A DNA stretch of 64,000 bases from VRUE01 sp963697915 (GTDB taxonomy: Bacteria > Actinomycetota > Thermoleophilia > Solirubrobacterales > 70-9): assembly GCA_963697915.1 (NCBI GenBank), contig OY969103.1, positions 558,001 through 622,000 on the forward strand. Reading direction: 5' to 3'. Position numbers and translations under genes: made by a program. Shown here one piece after another: positions 16,883 to 23,972 of this stretch (positions are counted from its first letter, which is position 1; each line of letters begins with the position of its first letter). The notes beneath the pieces were generated by a model. That model saw nothing but the letters and a program-made list of their open reading frames with translations, was not told the DNA's origin and did no database searches.

Positions 16883-17218
16883 TTAGACGGCTACCGGCTC
16901 GTCCTCGAGCAGCCAGCGCGTGCCGTAGCGGCGCATGTCCTCGATCAGCGGCACCAGCGCCTCGCCTTTCTCGGTCAGCGCGTACTCGACCCGGGGCGGA
17001 ACCTCGGGGAAGGTGTGGCGCTCGACGACCCCCTCCTCTTCCAGCGCTCGCAGGCGCAGCGAGAGGGTGCGGGGGCTGATCCCCTCCAACGAGCGCTCCA
17101 GCTCGCAGAAGCGGCTGCGCCCGGCGGCAAGGTCACGGATGACGAGGAGCGTCCACTTACCGCAGACGACCTCGGCGGTGCGGCAGACGGGGCAGCGTGA
17201 GTTGCTCTCGGCGCTCAT
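16883..17218 (-). CDS. HxlR-family winged-helix regulator
   Basis: 111 residues: RCPVCRTAEVVCGKWTLLVI, then RFCELERSLEGISPRTLSLRLRALEE (in part) and the wing VEYALTEKGEAL. HxlR regulators sense aldehydes, quinones or oxidants through an N-terminal Cys; here two CxxC-spaced Cys are at residues ~9 and 12. The imperfect inverted repeat just upstream (17250-17287) is a probable operator. Before the mobile element inserted, this gene lay 57 bases downstream of the PilP-position pilus gene. Confidence 0.9.
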   Translation of the reverse strand: MSAESNSRCPVCRTAEVVCGKWTLLVIRDLAAGRSRFCELERSLEGISPRTLSLRLRALEEEGVVERHTFPEVPPRVEYALTEKGEALVPLIEDMRRYGTRWLLEDEPVAV

Positions 17219-17249
17219 GGAATTCGAGGCAGTAGAACGAATCGCCTCG

Positions 17250-17287
17250 CTTCAGCAAGTGTAGCGCCAGCGCTTTACTTACTGAAG
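17250..17287. promoter_or_regulatory. Imperfect inverted repeat upstream of the HxlR gene
   Basis: CTTCAGCAAGTGTA (17250-17263) and TTTACTTACTGAAG (17274-17287) pair at 11 of 14 positions. The position just before the HxlR gene start suggests an autoregulatory operator. It also contains the reconstructed ancestral stop of the pilus gene (17275-17277). Confidence 0.5.
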
Positions 17288-17293
17288 CTTTGG

Positions 17294-17301
17294 GCGGGAG
17301 T
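17294..17301. repeat. Target-site duplication, left copy
   Basis: GCGGGAGT immediately outside the left terminal inverted repeat; identical to 22285-22292. Confidence 0.8.
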
Positions 17302-17317
17302 GGTAGTGGGTCAGTTT
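17302..17317. repeat. Left terminal inverted repeat
   Basis: GGTAGTGGGTCAGTTT, exact reverse complement of 22269-22284. The match stops at both edges (T/C outside, C/G inside). Confidence 0.85.
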
Positions 17318-17433
17318 CAGAAGTAGCCCCAAACGCAGGCCATTCCGCGCTAGCTTCGCCCCGTCCTAAATCAAAGCGGCGGGGGCACCGGTGGAACGGC
17401 CCCCCGCCCGGCACCGAAAGGCGGAACCTTCCG

Positions 17434-17691
17434 ATGCAGCCAGATCCTAAGCGGGGTGAACCGCTGCGGCACTTCACTGTCCAGCGCGCGATCCTCGCCT
17501 TGCTCCTGGCGGGCGATCCCGTGGCGCGCACGCTCCCAGAACTCGCCCGCGAGCTTGGCGACTTCGAGGCGACCGAGACAGCGGTTGTGGCCCTTGAAGA
17601 CTGCGGCCTGCTGGAAGTCAGAGGCGGCGTGTCTCAGTCCCTGCTGGCGACCGACGCGGCCCGCCAGGCCCACCGGCTTGAGGCGTGGTGA
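17434..17691 (+). CDS. Small winged-helix-like protein
   Basis: From ATG 17434 (MQPDPKRGEP) 85 residues: HFTVQRAILALLLAG, TLPELARELGDFEATETAVV, LEDCGLLEVRGG, the pattern of a winged-helix DNA-binding fold with three helices and a short wing. First cargo gene at the left end of the element and overlapped by the XRE gene (GTGA), so likely a co-regulated pair. A longer in-frame ORF to 17290 would start outside the element and is unlikely. Confidence 0.6.
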   Translation: MQPDPKRGEPLRHFTVQRAILALLLAGDPVARTLPELARELGDFEATETAVVALEDCGLLEVRGGVSQSLLATDAARQAHRLEAW

Positions 17692-17972
17692 GCATGAACG
17701 TCCGCGAGCAATTCGGAGCCAACGTCCGCCGCGCCCGCAAGCGCACGGGCATGTCGCAGGAAGCCCTTGCGTTCCGGGCTGGAATCCACCGGACCGAGGT
17801 TGGTCTGCTGGAGCGAGGCGAACGGATGGCCCGGATCGACACGCTGCTCAAGGTTGCAGCGGCCACCGATCACACGCCGGCCGAGTTGCTTGAGGGGATC
17901 GAGTGGACGATTGCCGAGATGCAGCCCGGCCAGTTCGTGCCTCCCGCCGAGCTACCCTGTGACGATGCCTAA
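17688..17972 (+). CDS. XRE-family helix-turn-helix regulator on the mobile element
   Basis: 94 residues from GTG 17688, which overlaps the previous stop (GTGA); ATG 17694 is an alternative. HTH core RKRTGMSQEALAFRAGIHR, TEVGLLERGERMARIDTLL. Strikingly similar to the chromosomal XRE protein at 2,262 (shared GLLERGER, ARKRTG and ID/LL segments). It probably regulates element genes. The stop overlaps the following small gene by eight bases. Confidence 0.8.
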   Translation: MSMNVREQFGANVRRARKRTGMSQEALAFRAGIHRTEVGLLERGERMARIDTLLKVAAATDHTPAELLEGIEWTIAEMQPGQFVPPAELPCDDA

Positions 17973-18207
17973 GCGGTCGAAGAAGCCAGCCGACCTGAAC
18001 CGCCTTGCCGCCGCCATCGTGGGCGAGGCGACCGAGGAGGACCACGTTGTGGTCGAACACAACTCGCAGAAAGACCCGGCTGCGGTAGAGCTAGGCCGGA
18101 AGGGCGGGCTTCGAGGCGGAAAGGCGCGGGCGACGAAGATGACGGCTGACGAGCGCAGCGAGGCCGCGCGAAAGGCCGCAAAGGTCCGGTGGGCAAAGAA
18201 CACCTAG
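17965..18207 (+). CDS. Small basic KGG-motif protein
   Basis: 80 residues from ATG 17965, overlapping the XRE stop. Lys/Ala/Arg-rich, with KKPADLNRLAAAIVGEAT, then AVELGRKGGLRGGKARA and a tail RSEAARKAAKVRWAKN. Small proteins with this layout are widespread in actinomycetes and often sit beside HTH genes; their function is not established. Nucleic-acid binding is plausible from charge. Ends convergently on the protease gene with a four-base overlap. Confidence 0.7.
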   Translation: MPKRSKKPADLNRLAAAIVGEATEEDHVVVEHNSQKDPAAVELGRKGGLRGGKARATKMTADERSEAARKAAKVRWAKNT

Positions 18208-19142
18208 TGCTGCCGGGGCGTGATCTGTGATGCGTAGCGACCCTCCGCTACGTAGGAATTGAGGTTGAAGTACTTGGCCCAGAGCAGCCATATAAGCCGC
18301 CATTGATCTTTGCCCGGATCAGCCTTGATCACGGGAAGACCGGCTTTTGCGGCATCACCTGCGTCAAATACCGCACCGTGGTCCTTGGGAAGGTCGATCA
18401 ACTTCTCCTTGACAGCAGCAGCAACCGCCTCGACCTCCGACTCATCTCGATCTGGTTGGCTCCGCAGCGCCTCTTTCACCAGATCCCCACTACGCTCCAG
18501 CGCAGAGCGGGCCTGCTGCACCATTACGGCACTTACGTCGGCAAAGAGCGAGACGTGGAGTGGATAGCTGTCCGGTTTGGCTGCGATTGACTTCTCGGCA
18601 TGGTCAACGGCCGCAATCAGATCCTTGGCTGAGTAGAGGCCGCCATCAGTTGGGGATTGAAACTGAGGATCGACCGGACCCAGGTCGCTCGTTGGGCCCA
18701 TCAGAATGTGATGGGCTCCCATCGCAAGGAGCGTCCCGGCGCTCTTCGCTTGATTTGGGACGATCACAGTCAACTCCGTGCATCGCGCTTGCGCCGACCT
18801 GGCAAGCCGCACCGCGGTCTCTCCGTCACCGCCCGGGGTGTCCAAGAGGAGGTGGAGAGCCTCATTCGGATCGGCGTCCGCGATCAACTCCTCAAAGAAC
18901 GTGATGCTCTCTGGGAAGATCGCGTCCACGAGAACAACTAGGCGGCAGCCGAAGCACTCCTCGTACTTCCGAATCAACCGCTGTCGCTCGTACCGCTCCG
19001 CATGCTGAGCATGAAAAAGCGGACTTTGGTCTGGAAAATCTACCGGCGACGCATCCCCGTTGGAAAGCTCATCGGTTTCCCCTTGCGAGTCTGAGCGGCG
19101 CTCTCCCTTATTTGCAGCGCCTTCTCGACCTTGGCTGCCCAT
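18204..19142 (-). CDS. SDH-type Clp-fold serine protease (ClpP/crotonase superfamily)
   Basis: 312 residues. Clp-fold features: LHLLLDTPGGDGETAVRLA, IVPNQAKSAGTLLAMGA with the likely nucleophile Ser in KSAGT, and HHILMGPTSDLGPVDPQ. This matches the serine dehydrogenase proteinase family (PF01972), cytoplasmic or membrane-associated serine peptidases of unclear role. No transmembrane helix at the N-terminus. ATG 19142 is preceded by a purine-rich stretch but lies inside another small ORF. Base composition is lower in GC than neighbours, consistent with transfer on the element. Confidence 0.82.
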   Translation of the reverse strand: MGSQGREGAANKGERRSDSQGETDELSNGDASPVDFPDQSPLFHAQHAERYERQRLIRKYEECFGCRLVVLVDAIFPESITFFEELIADADPNEALHLLLDTPGGDGETAVRLARSAQARCTELTVIVPNQAKSAGTLLAMGAHHILMGPTSDLGPVDPQFQSPTDGGLYSAKDLIAAVDHAEKSIAAKPDSYPLHVSLFADVSAVMVQQARSALERSGDLVKEALRSQPDRDESEVEAVAAAVKEKLIDLPKDHGAVFDAGDAAKAGLPVIKADPGKDQWRLIWLLWAKYFNLNSYVAEGRYASQITPRQH

Positions 19143-19210
19143 TCCCCCCCCTTGGCGTTGGATGGAGTGCCAACGGGCAGCGAGGCAGCAGGCTTGGCTT
19201 TTTCTGACAC
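19040..19210 (-). CDS. Small ORF overlapping the protease start
   Basis: 56 residues from GTG 19210, which has a good ribosome binding site (GGAAGGAG, 7-base spacing). Basic, with EWAAKVEKALQIRESA, RKGKPMSFPTG. It overlaps the protease N-terminus by ~100 bases in another frame, and its codon third positions look more GC-rich than the protease frame there. Could be a real partner peptide or a remnant; not recognised. Confidence 0.4.
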   Translation of the reverse strand: MSEKAKPAASLPVGTPSNAKGGEWAAKVEKALQIRESAAQTRKGKPMSFPTGMRRR

Positions 19211-19310
19211 GCTACGACTCCTTCCTCGGTCTGATTCCTTTAGTTGAGGGCAGCTTGGCATAACTGACGGCGTTTTGTCCGGAACTGACTTTTCTGTCCG
19301 ACCGCTTACG

Positions 19311-19323
19311 CATAATGGTCAGT
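19311..19323 (+). promoter_or_regulatory. Minus-10-like CATAAT directly before the transposase ATG
   Basis: CATAAT (19311-19316) then seven bases, then ATG 19324. No ribosome binding site is present, so a leaderless transcript is likely. The same spacing recurs at three regulator genes in this window. Confidence 0.45.
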
Positions 19324-20157
19324 ATGAACCGCCTGAGCACCGAGAAGCGCGCCCAGATCATCGGCTGCCTGGTCGAGGGGAACAGCATCCGCGCCACGGT
19401 CCGGATGACCGGCGCGGCGAAGAACACGATCACGAAGCTGCTGGCCGATCTCGGGCAAGCCTGCGCCGAGTATCAGGACGGCGTGCTGGTCGACCTCCCC
19501 TGCAAGGCGCTCGAGGCCGACGAGATCTGGGCCTACTGCTACGCGAAGCAGAAGAATGTCCCGGAGCAGTTCAAAGGGACGCCGGGCTACGGGGATGTCT
19601 GGACCTTCACCGCCCTCTGCGCCGACACGAAGCTGGTCCCGTCCTGGCTGGTTGGGGAGCGGACGATGGACGACGCCGAAGTCTTCCTGACCGACCTGGC
19701 CGGCCGGATGAACGGCCGCATCCAGCTAAGCACTGACGGCCACCGGATCTACGAAGGGACCGTGGGGCCTTCCTTCGCCAACAACGTCGATTGGGCGCAG
19801 ATCCAGAAGCACTACGCGACCCCGCCCGAGCTAGGCAAATACAGCCCGCCCGTCTGCACCGGGACCAAGCGCCGGGTCCTCAAGGGAGATCCCGATCCCG
19901 ACCGGATCTCGACCAGCTACGTCGAGCGGCAGAACTTGACGATGAGGATGGGCATGCGCCGCTTCACCCGCCTGACCAACGGCTTCTCAAAGAAAGTCGA
20001 GAACCTGGCCCACTCGGTCTCGCTCCACTTCCTCCATTACAACTTCGCCCGGCCTCACTCGGCCCTGAAGGAGCGCTATCCCCGGACGCCCGCGATGGCC
20101 GCCGGGGTGGCGGATCACGTCTGGTCGCTGGAAGAGATCGCGGCGCTGCTGGATTAG
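19324..20157 (+). CDS. IS1-family DDE transposase
   Basis: 277 residues. N-terminal HTH (STEKRAQIIGCLVEGNSIRA, MTGAAKNTITKLL), then the DDE core: LEADEIWAYCYAKQKNVP, YGDVWTFTALCADTKLVPSW, STDGHRIYE, and the IS1-type ending TSYVERQNLTMRMGMRRFTR with LHYNFARPHSALK. It appears intact. It is the only transposase between the matching terminal repeats, and the 8-bp target duplication suits IS1, so it probably moves the whole 5-kb unit. Its stop overlaps the convergent methyltransferase stop. Confidence 0.9.
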   Translation: MNRLSTEKRAQIIGCLVEGNSIRATVRMTGAAKNTITKLLADLGQACAEYQDGVLVDLPCKALEADEIWAYCYAKQKNVPEQFKGTPGYGDVWTFTALCADTKLVPSWLVGERTMDDAEVFLTDLAGRMNGRIQLSTDGHRIYEGTVGPSFANNVDWAQIQKHYATPPELGKYSPPVCTGTKRRVLKGDPDPDRISTSYVERQNLTMRMGMRRFTRLTNGFSKKVENLAHSVSLHFLHYNFARPHSALKERYPRTPAMAAGVADHVWSLEEIAALLD

Positions 20158-21845
20158 CCGGGATCGGGCTGGAACATCTCCTCGAGCTTCGGGGCCGTAG
20201 CTAAGTTTCGAAAAAGCGGTTCGGTGGTGGGCCGGCGCCTATCCTTCTGAGGTGCGCGACGGAAAGTCAGGCTCCCCGTTCGAGGCGGCATGTCAATGAC
20301 TCGACCGTCAAGTAGCTCGCAGACAGTGAGGAGCTGAAGCTTGGAGTGTGCGCCCCACGTACCAACCCCCTCCGAGCCGGAGCGATACACACCTGCGGTA
20401 GCGGCCTCTTCTCGCATCGGCCTAGTCGGCTCGCGCATCGTGATGAGAACCCCGATCTCGGCCTGCTCGCGCTCGACGACGCCTCGAAGATCGCGAACAT
20501 GCTGAACGCCGGTCTTGCCTGATTTCACCGAGATGACTACCTGGCGCGTCTTGCCGCCTTGCTTCTCGTGGAAAGGGAGACGACCATCGATCCCTCGGTC
20601 GGCGCCTTTTTTCTTGGTTGCCGAGCGCGCCCCAACAAGACCGAGTGCCCACATCTCAAACTGATACGGATCTTCATGAGCCAGCTTGACAGCGTCCTCT
20701 GGCGTGGTGGGCTCGCCAGTGACAGAGAAGTCGATGCTCTCCCCAAAAGAGTCGACCAGTCGGCTCTTGATGAGATGGGTAGCAAGGCAGGTGATGTCTA
20801 TTCCCACCCAATGCCGATTAAGGCGCTCCGATACCGCAATGGCCGTGCCACACCCACAGAACGGATCGAGGATCACATCTCCAGGGCTACTGCTGGCCTC
20901 GATGATCCGCTCAAGCAATGCCTCGGGCTTCTGAGTGGGATACCCGAGCCTCTCGGCCGCCTGCGAGTTGATAGGCGGAATGTCATCCCACAAGCTGTCG
21001 ACAGTCTCACCCGCTAGCTCATCGAGATACCGCTTACGACGAATGCGTTTTGAGTTGTCCGCCGGGAAATAGAGTCGCCCTTCGGCGTCCATCTCTTCCA
21101 TTCTCTCGCGTGATACGGCCCAGCCTTTCGGTGGCGGCTCATAGCCTTTGTACTCGTAGACCAGGTTCGGGCGGTAAGAGGGGCTACTGAGGTTGTCTCG
21201 CTGATAGCGGCGCCCATCTGAATCTTTGTGAGTGAACTTCGCGGCTATGTACTCGGGATTGTTTTCTCGATACTGACGATGGAACGAAGCGGCCTTGCTT
21301 TTTGCGTAAAAGAGCAGATTGTCGGCAGTCACACCGAAGCGAATAGCCGCCGCATTCGTCTCCCCACGCCCAGTCTTCCGCTTCCAGACGAGATCATTTC
21401 GGAAGTTCTCCGGCCCAAAGACCGCATCCATCAGGAGCTTGAGGTAGTGGCTAGCGGTTGGGTCGCAGTGGAGATATATGGACCCCGTTGGCTTCATCAC
21501 ACGGCGAAGCTCTATGAGCCGAGGCGCCATCATCGACAGATAAGCGAGCATGTTGCTCGGGCCGAGAAGGGTTTGGAATGCACGCATGGCCTGGGAGACT
21601 TCGCCGCCCTCCTCAACGACTTCCTCATAGGCCGCCGCCGCCCCTTGATCCCACTGCCAGGTATCGCCAAATGCTTTGACTTGAGCGGCCGAGCGAGAAC
21701 CGTCCTGCTCTGCGAAGAGGACGTTGTAGCTGGCATTGCTGTTGAAAGGCGGATCGAGGTAAACGAGATCAACGCTCTCGTCATCCACGTGGCGACGCAG
21801 GACATCGAGGTTGTCGCCATAGAAAAGTGCTCCGCTCTGAGCCAT
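20154..21845 (-). CDS. Beta-class DNA methyltransferase fused to an Mrr-like nuclease domain
   Basis: 563 residues, start ATG 21845 with AAGGAG eight bases upstream. Order of motifs: catalytic YLDPPFNSNASYN near residue 30, target-recognition region in the middle (WKRKTGRGETN, YEYKGYEPPP), then SAM-binding DPFCGCGTAIA near residue 330: a beta-class N6A/N4C amino-methyltransferase. After it comes GADRGIDGRLPF and VVISVKSGK, the D...xK core of an Mrr/PD-D/EXK restriction endonuclease. A single polypeptide could therefore modify and cut DNA, or act as a modification-dependent enzyme. The extreme 3' end overlaps the transposase stop by three bases. Confidence 0.85.
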   Translation of the reverse strand: MAQSGALFYGDNLDVLRRHVDDESVDLVYLDPPFNSNASYNVLFAEQDGSRSAAQVKAFGDTWQWDQGAAAAYEEVVEEGGEVSQAMRAFQTLLGPSNMLAYLSMMAPRLIELRRVMKPTGSIYLHCDPTASHYLKLLMDAVFGPENFRNDLVWKRKTGRGETNAAAIRFGVTADNLLFYAKSKAASFHRQYRENNPEYIAAKFTHKDSDGRRYQRDNLSSPSYRPNLVYEYKGYEPPPKGWAVSRERMEEMDAEGRLYFPADNSKRIRRKRYLDELAGETVDSLWDDIPPINSQAAERLGYPTQKPEALLERIIEASSSPGDVILDPFCGCGTAIAVSERLNRHWVGIDITCLATHLIKSRLVDSFGESIDFSVTGEPTTPEDAVKLAHEDPYQFEMWALGLVGARSATKKKGADRGIDGRLPFHEKQGGKTRQVVISVKSGKTGVQHVRDLRGVVEREQAEIGVLITMREPTRPMREEAATAGVYRSGSEGVGTWGAHSKLQLLTVCELLDGRVIDMPPRTGSLTFRRAPQKDRRRPTTEPLFRNLATAPKLEEMFQPDPG

Positions 21846-22176
21846 AGGCGGGTCTCCTTCTCACGGAGGGGAATGGCTCCTGCCTCGACTCGGTACGGCA
21901 AGAGTTCTGTCAAGCCCCGGTCATGCCGGGCGGCATTAGATGATTGCGACGCCGCCGACCAGAGAAGCGCAGCGCAAAGGGGGACTTGAACGGCCCGGCC
22001 GGGAAAGAGGCTAGCGCGCCTATCCGACGCCTCCGCGGGGGTCAACGCGGCCCACCCCTACCGTGGACTAGTCGACAATTCGGCCACGTCCGATAGTCGG
22101 CGGCGAAGGGCGATGGACCCGCGGCGTCCAAAACCGCGGCCCGGGGGGTCCAACTCCCGGGAACGAGTCGCCTTGA
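21846..22176. other. Gene-free right part of the mobile element
   Basis: No convincing ORF on either strand. It holds several short inverted repeats (for example GGACCC 22115-22120 with GGGTCC 22146-22151 around a GCGG/CCGC stem) and leads into an intrinsic terminator on the plus strand. Confidence 0.5.
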
Positions 22177-22209
22177 GGGGACCGGGCGCGCCCGGTCCCC
22201 GATCTTTTT
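22060..22209 (+). ncRNA. Possible small structured RNA ending at an intrinsic terminator
   Basis: A plus-strand terminator at 22177-22209 has no upstream plus-strand gene within 1.9 kb. The preceding ~100 bases can fold into nested GC stems. A short RNA transcribed from inside the element is one explanation; no clear promoter was found and the 5' end is a guess. Confidence 0.25.
22177..22209 (+). terminator. Strong intrinsic terminator, plus strand
   Basis: GGGGACCGGG (22177-22186), CGCG, CCCGGTCCCC (22191-22200), followed by GATCTTTTTG. Perfect 24-base palindrome with a T-run on the plus strand only. Confidence 0.7.
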
Positions 22210-22232
22210 GCTGGGTCCGGTGGGATGCCTCT

Positions 22233-23222
22233 CTAAGGCTTCCCACCGGATTCGGCTGCGCCCGAATCAAACTGACCCACTACCGCGGGAGTGAAGCTCC
22301 CGGAGCCCTGCGCGGCTCGCGAGGCGCCGGCCGGCTTGCGCTTGACGGGGTCCGGTCGCTCGACCTCGATGAACTCGATCTCCTCCACCTTGAGGCGGAA
22401 CTCGCGACCTGGGGTCGCGGTGAGGAGGTTGGCGGCCTCGCCGGAGCGGAGCATCAGCAGGCTGCAGTTCTGTTTGCCGCCGATGCAGTGGCCCTCGCCG
22501 CGCACCGCGGTCACCTCGTGGGCGACGTCGAAGGCGGCGCGCTTGCCGTCCTCGGAAACGCCGACGAAGACGATCACCGGGTTCTCCTTCGGCAGCACCC
22601 GCCCGACCTCGAGGTCCTCGTGGAGGATCAGGTCGCCGGAGCCGGCGACGCCGAAGCGCACGTCCGGGCGGAAGGAGAAGAAGCGCAGGCCGGGTTCGGT
22701 CGGGTCAAGCGAGCCCGGGTTGCCGGGCGCGCTGCCACCGCCACCGCCAGGGGCGGGAGTGTCGTCGATGACCTCGTCGACTTCGGTTTCTTCGACTTCG
22801 ACCGTGGCGGCGCTGGAGCTCGAGCCACCGCCCGAGCTGGCATCGCCGCCGGAGCCGCCTTCGCCGGAACCGCCCGAACCGCCCGGGGGCGTCGCGAGAC
22901 TCTGCGCGAACGGATCGGTCGGGGTACGACCTTTCAGTCGCTTGCGCGGATCGCGCAGCCCGGGCGTCGCCTCGACGACGGTGAAGTTCGCGACGTCACT
23001 CTCCGCTTCGACGCCGCCGGCTTCAATCGGCAGGGCGCTTTCCGGCAGTTCTTCGGAGTGACCGAGCAGGAAGGGAATCGCGGCAATCGCTACGACAACG
23101 AGGGCGACCAGCGGCAGCAGGCGGCGTTCGCGCAAGTCGTAGTAGATGTCCGCGAGGAAGGTCGGAGCCTTCAAGTCCGACATCTTCTTTGGCAGTTTCA
23201 GCTCTGGCCCGATCCGCTTCAT
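22233..23222 (-). CDS. PilP-position pilus membrane protein, C-terminus rewritten by the mobile element
   Basis: 329 residues: cytoplasmic N-terminus (APTFLADIYYDLRERRLLP), one transmembrane helix (LVALVVVAIAAIPFLLG), a Gly/Ser-rich linker, then an alpha/beta domain (FFSFRPDVRFGV, PVIVFVGVSEDGKRAAF). It follows pilM, pilN and pilO with a four-base overlap from pilO, so it occupies the PilP slot of the alignment complex, though sequence similarity to PilP is not obvious. The last 16 residues (VVGQFDSGAAESGGKP) are encoded by the inserted element; the original ending was probably QSFSK after SFTPA. Probably still functional. Confidence 0.75.
   Translation of the reverse strand: MKRIGPELKLPKKMSDLKAPTFLADIYYDLRERRLLPLVALVVVAIAAIPFLLGHSEELPESALPIEAGGVEAESDVANFTVVEATPGLRDPRKRLKGRTPTDPFAQSLATPPGGSGGSGEGGSGGDASSGGGSSSSAATVEVEETEVDEVIDDTPAPGGGGGSAPGNPGSLDPTEPGLRFFSFRPDVRFGVAGSGDLILHEDLEVGRVLPKENPVIVFVGVSEDGKRAAFDVAHEVTAVRGEGHCIGGKQNCSLLMLRSGEAANLLTATPGREFRLKVEEIEFIEVERPDPVKRKPAGASRAAQGSGSFTPAVVGQFDSGAAESGGKP
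22269..22284. repeat. Right terminal inverted repeat
   Basis: AAACTGACCCACTACC, complement of 17302-17317. On the minus strand it is translated as the first residues (VVGQF) of the new C-terminus of the pilus gene. Confidence 0.85.
22285..22292. repeat. Target-site duplication, right copy
   Basis: GCGGGAGT immediately outside the right terminal inverted repeat; same as 17294-17301. Confidence 0.8.
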
Positions 23223-23971
23223 CGCACCGCTCCGGTCGTCGTCGAGACGGGAGCCGCTTCGGCGGTTTTCGGCCCACCGGGGGTTGCACCGCCGGTGACA
23301 CCCTCGCTGGGCGGAGTCAGATAGGTGGTCACCGAAAAGGTCGCCGACAGCCCCGAGGAACCCGACTCACCCGCTCCGGACTCAAGCGTGAACCCGTCGA
23401 TCGTCAACAGGCGCCCATCGACCACAACCTCGCCACGGTCGGTCTTGACCAGCGAGTCGAGACCTTTGATGAAGTCAGCGATCTCGAAGAAGCCCCCACT
23501 AAAGGTGAGGCTGTAAGGCATCACGCCCAACCCGGCAGGACCGACTGAGGCACCCAGCGGCATTAGCGAGGCACTCGCCTCGGTCGCCGAGATCGGCTCG
23601 CCGCCCGCCTGCTCAGCGGGAGCTTCGCTGGCACCGCCGCCCCCCTCGCTCAGCTGCAGCGTGGAGAAACGGACGCCTGCCTTTTCGGCAACCCGGTTTA
23701 CCTGTACCAGCAGCGAAGCGGTGTCATCGTCGCCGGGCGTTGCCTTGCCGAGCACCACCAGTTGCTGGTAGTTGACCGGGAATTCCTCTCGTGCCGCTTC
23801 GGCTTCAACGACTTCGGCCTCGTGTTGAGCAAGTGATGCCTGCGCCATTTCCACCTGTTTGTCTATGTCTGCGACCCGCTCACGCTTCGGCGTAATCGCC
23901 ATCTGCCAGAAGAAGAAGGCACCCACGATCAGAAGCAGCACCGCGACCACAGCCTTGTTGCTCGCGCTCAT
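23219..23971 (-). CDS. pilO: Type IV pilus alignment protein PilO
   Basis: 250 residues from ATG 23971, one base after the pilN stop. N-terminal transmembrane helix (AVVAVLLLIVGAFFFWQ), coiled coil (VADIDKQVEMAQASLAQHEA), then a ferredoxin-like periplasmic-type domain with YSLTFSGGFFEIADFIKGLD, typical PilO. It forms a heterodimer with PilN across the membrane. The stop overlaps the next start (ATGA). Confidence 0.85.
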   Translation of the reverse strand: MSASNKAVVAVLLLIVGAFFFWQMAITPKRERVADIDKQVEMAQASLAQHEAEVVEAEAAREEFPVNYQQLVVLGKATPGDDDTASLLVQVNRVAEKAGVRFSTLQLSEGGGGASEAPAEQAGGEPISATEASASLMPLGASVGPAGLGVMPYSLTFSGGFFEIADFIKGLDSLVKTDRGEVVVDGRLLTIDGFTLESGAGESGSSGLSATFSVTTYLTPPSEGVTGGATPGGPKTAEAAPVSTTTGAVR

Positions 23972-23972
23972 C

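Larger units (their letters stand above)
17302..22284. mobile_element. 4.98-kb IS1-type cargo transposon
   Basis: Bounded by a perfect 16-bp inverted repeat (GGTAGTGGGTCAGTTT at 17302-17317; its complement at 22269-22284) and flanked by an 8-bp direct repeat GCGGGAGT (17294-17301 and 22285-22292). IS1-family elements start GGT and make 8-9 bp duplications, matching the IS1-type transposase inside. Deleting the element plus one repeat joins the two flanks so that the minus-strand pilus gene reads on through five codons (QSFSK) to TAA at 17275-17277, strong evidence for insertion. Cargo: winged-helix, XRE and KGG-type genes (+), Clp-fold protease with a small overlapping ORF (-), and a methyltransferase-nuclease fusion (-). 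The protease and methyltransferase genes are visibly less GC-rich than the flanks. Confidence 0.85.

Noticed and set aside
21974..22036. tRNA-like stretch on the minus strand with GTTCAAGTC and a 7-bp acceptor-like pairing (GCGGAGG/CCTTTGC)
   Set aside because: The T-stem does not pair with the TTCAAGT loop in register and the total length is too short for D and anticodon arms. Probably coincidence or a very decayed tRNA.
22119..22150. Gln-tRNA-like anticodon loop TTTTGGA on the minus strand
   Set aside because: Flanking bases do not form a 5-bp anticodon stem and there is no T-arm nearby.
22215..22249. CCGGTGGGA/TCCCACCGG hairpin as terminator of the pilus gene
   Set aside because: It overlaps the new stop codon and has no T-run on the minus strand; kept only as structure inside the element end.
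17302..22284. Reading the 16-bp inverted repeats as the ends of an IS21-type element
   Set aside because: No istA/istB-like genes are present; the only transposase is IS1-type and the 8-bp duplication suits IS1.
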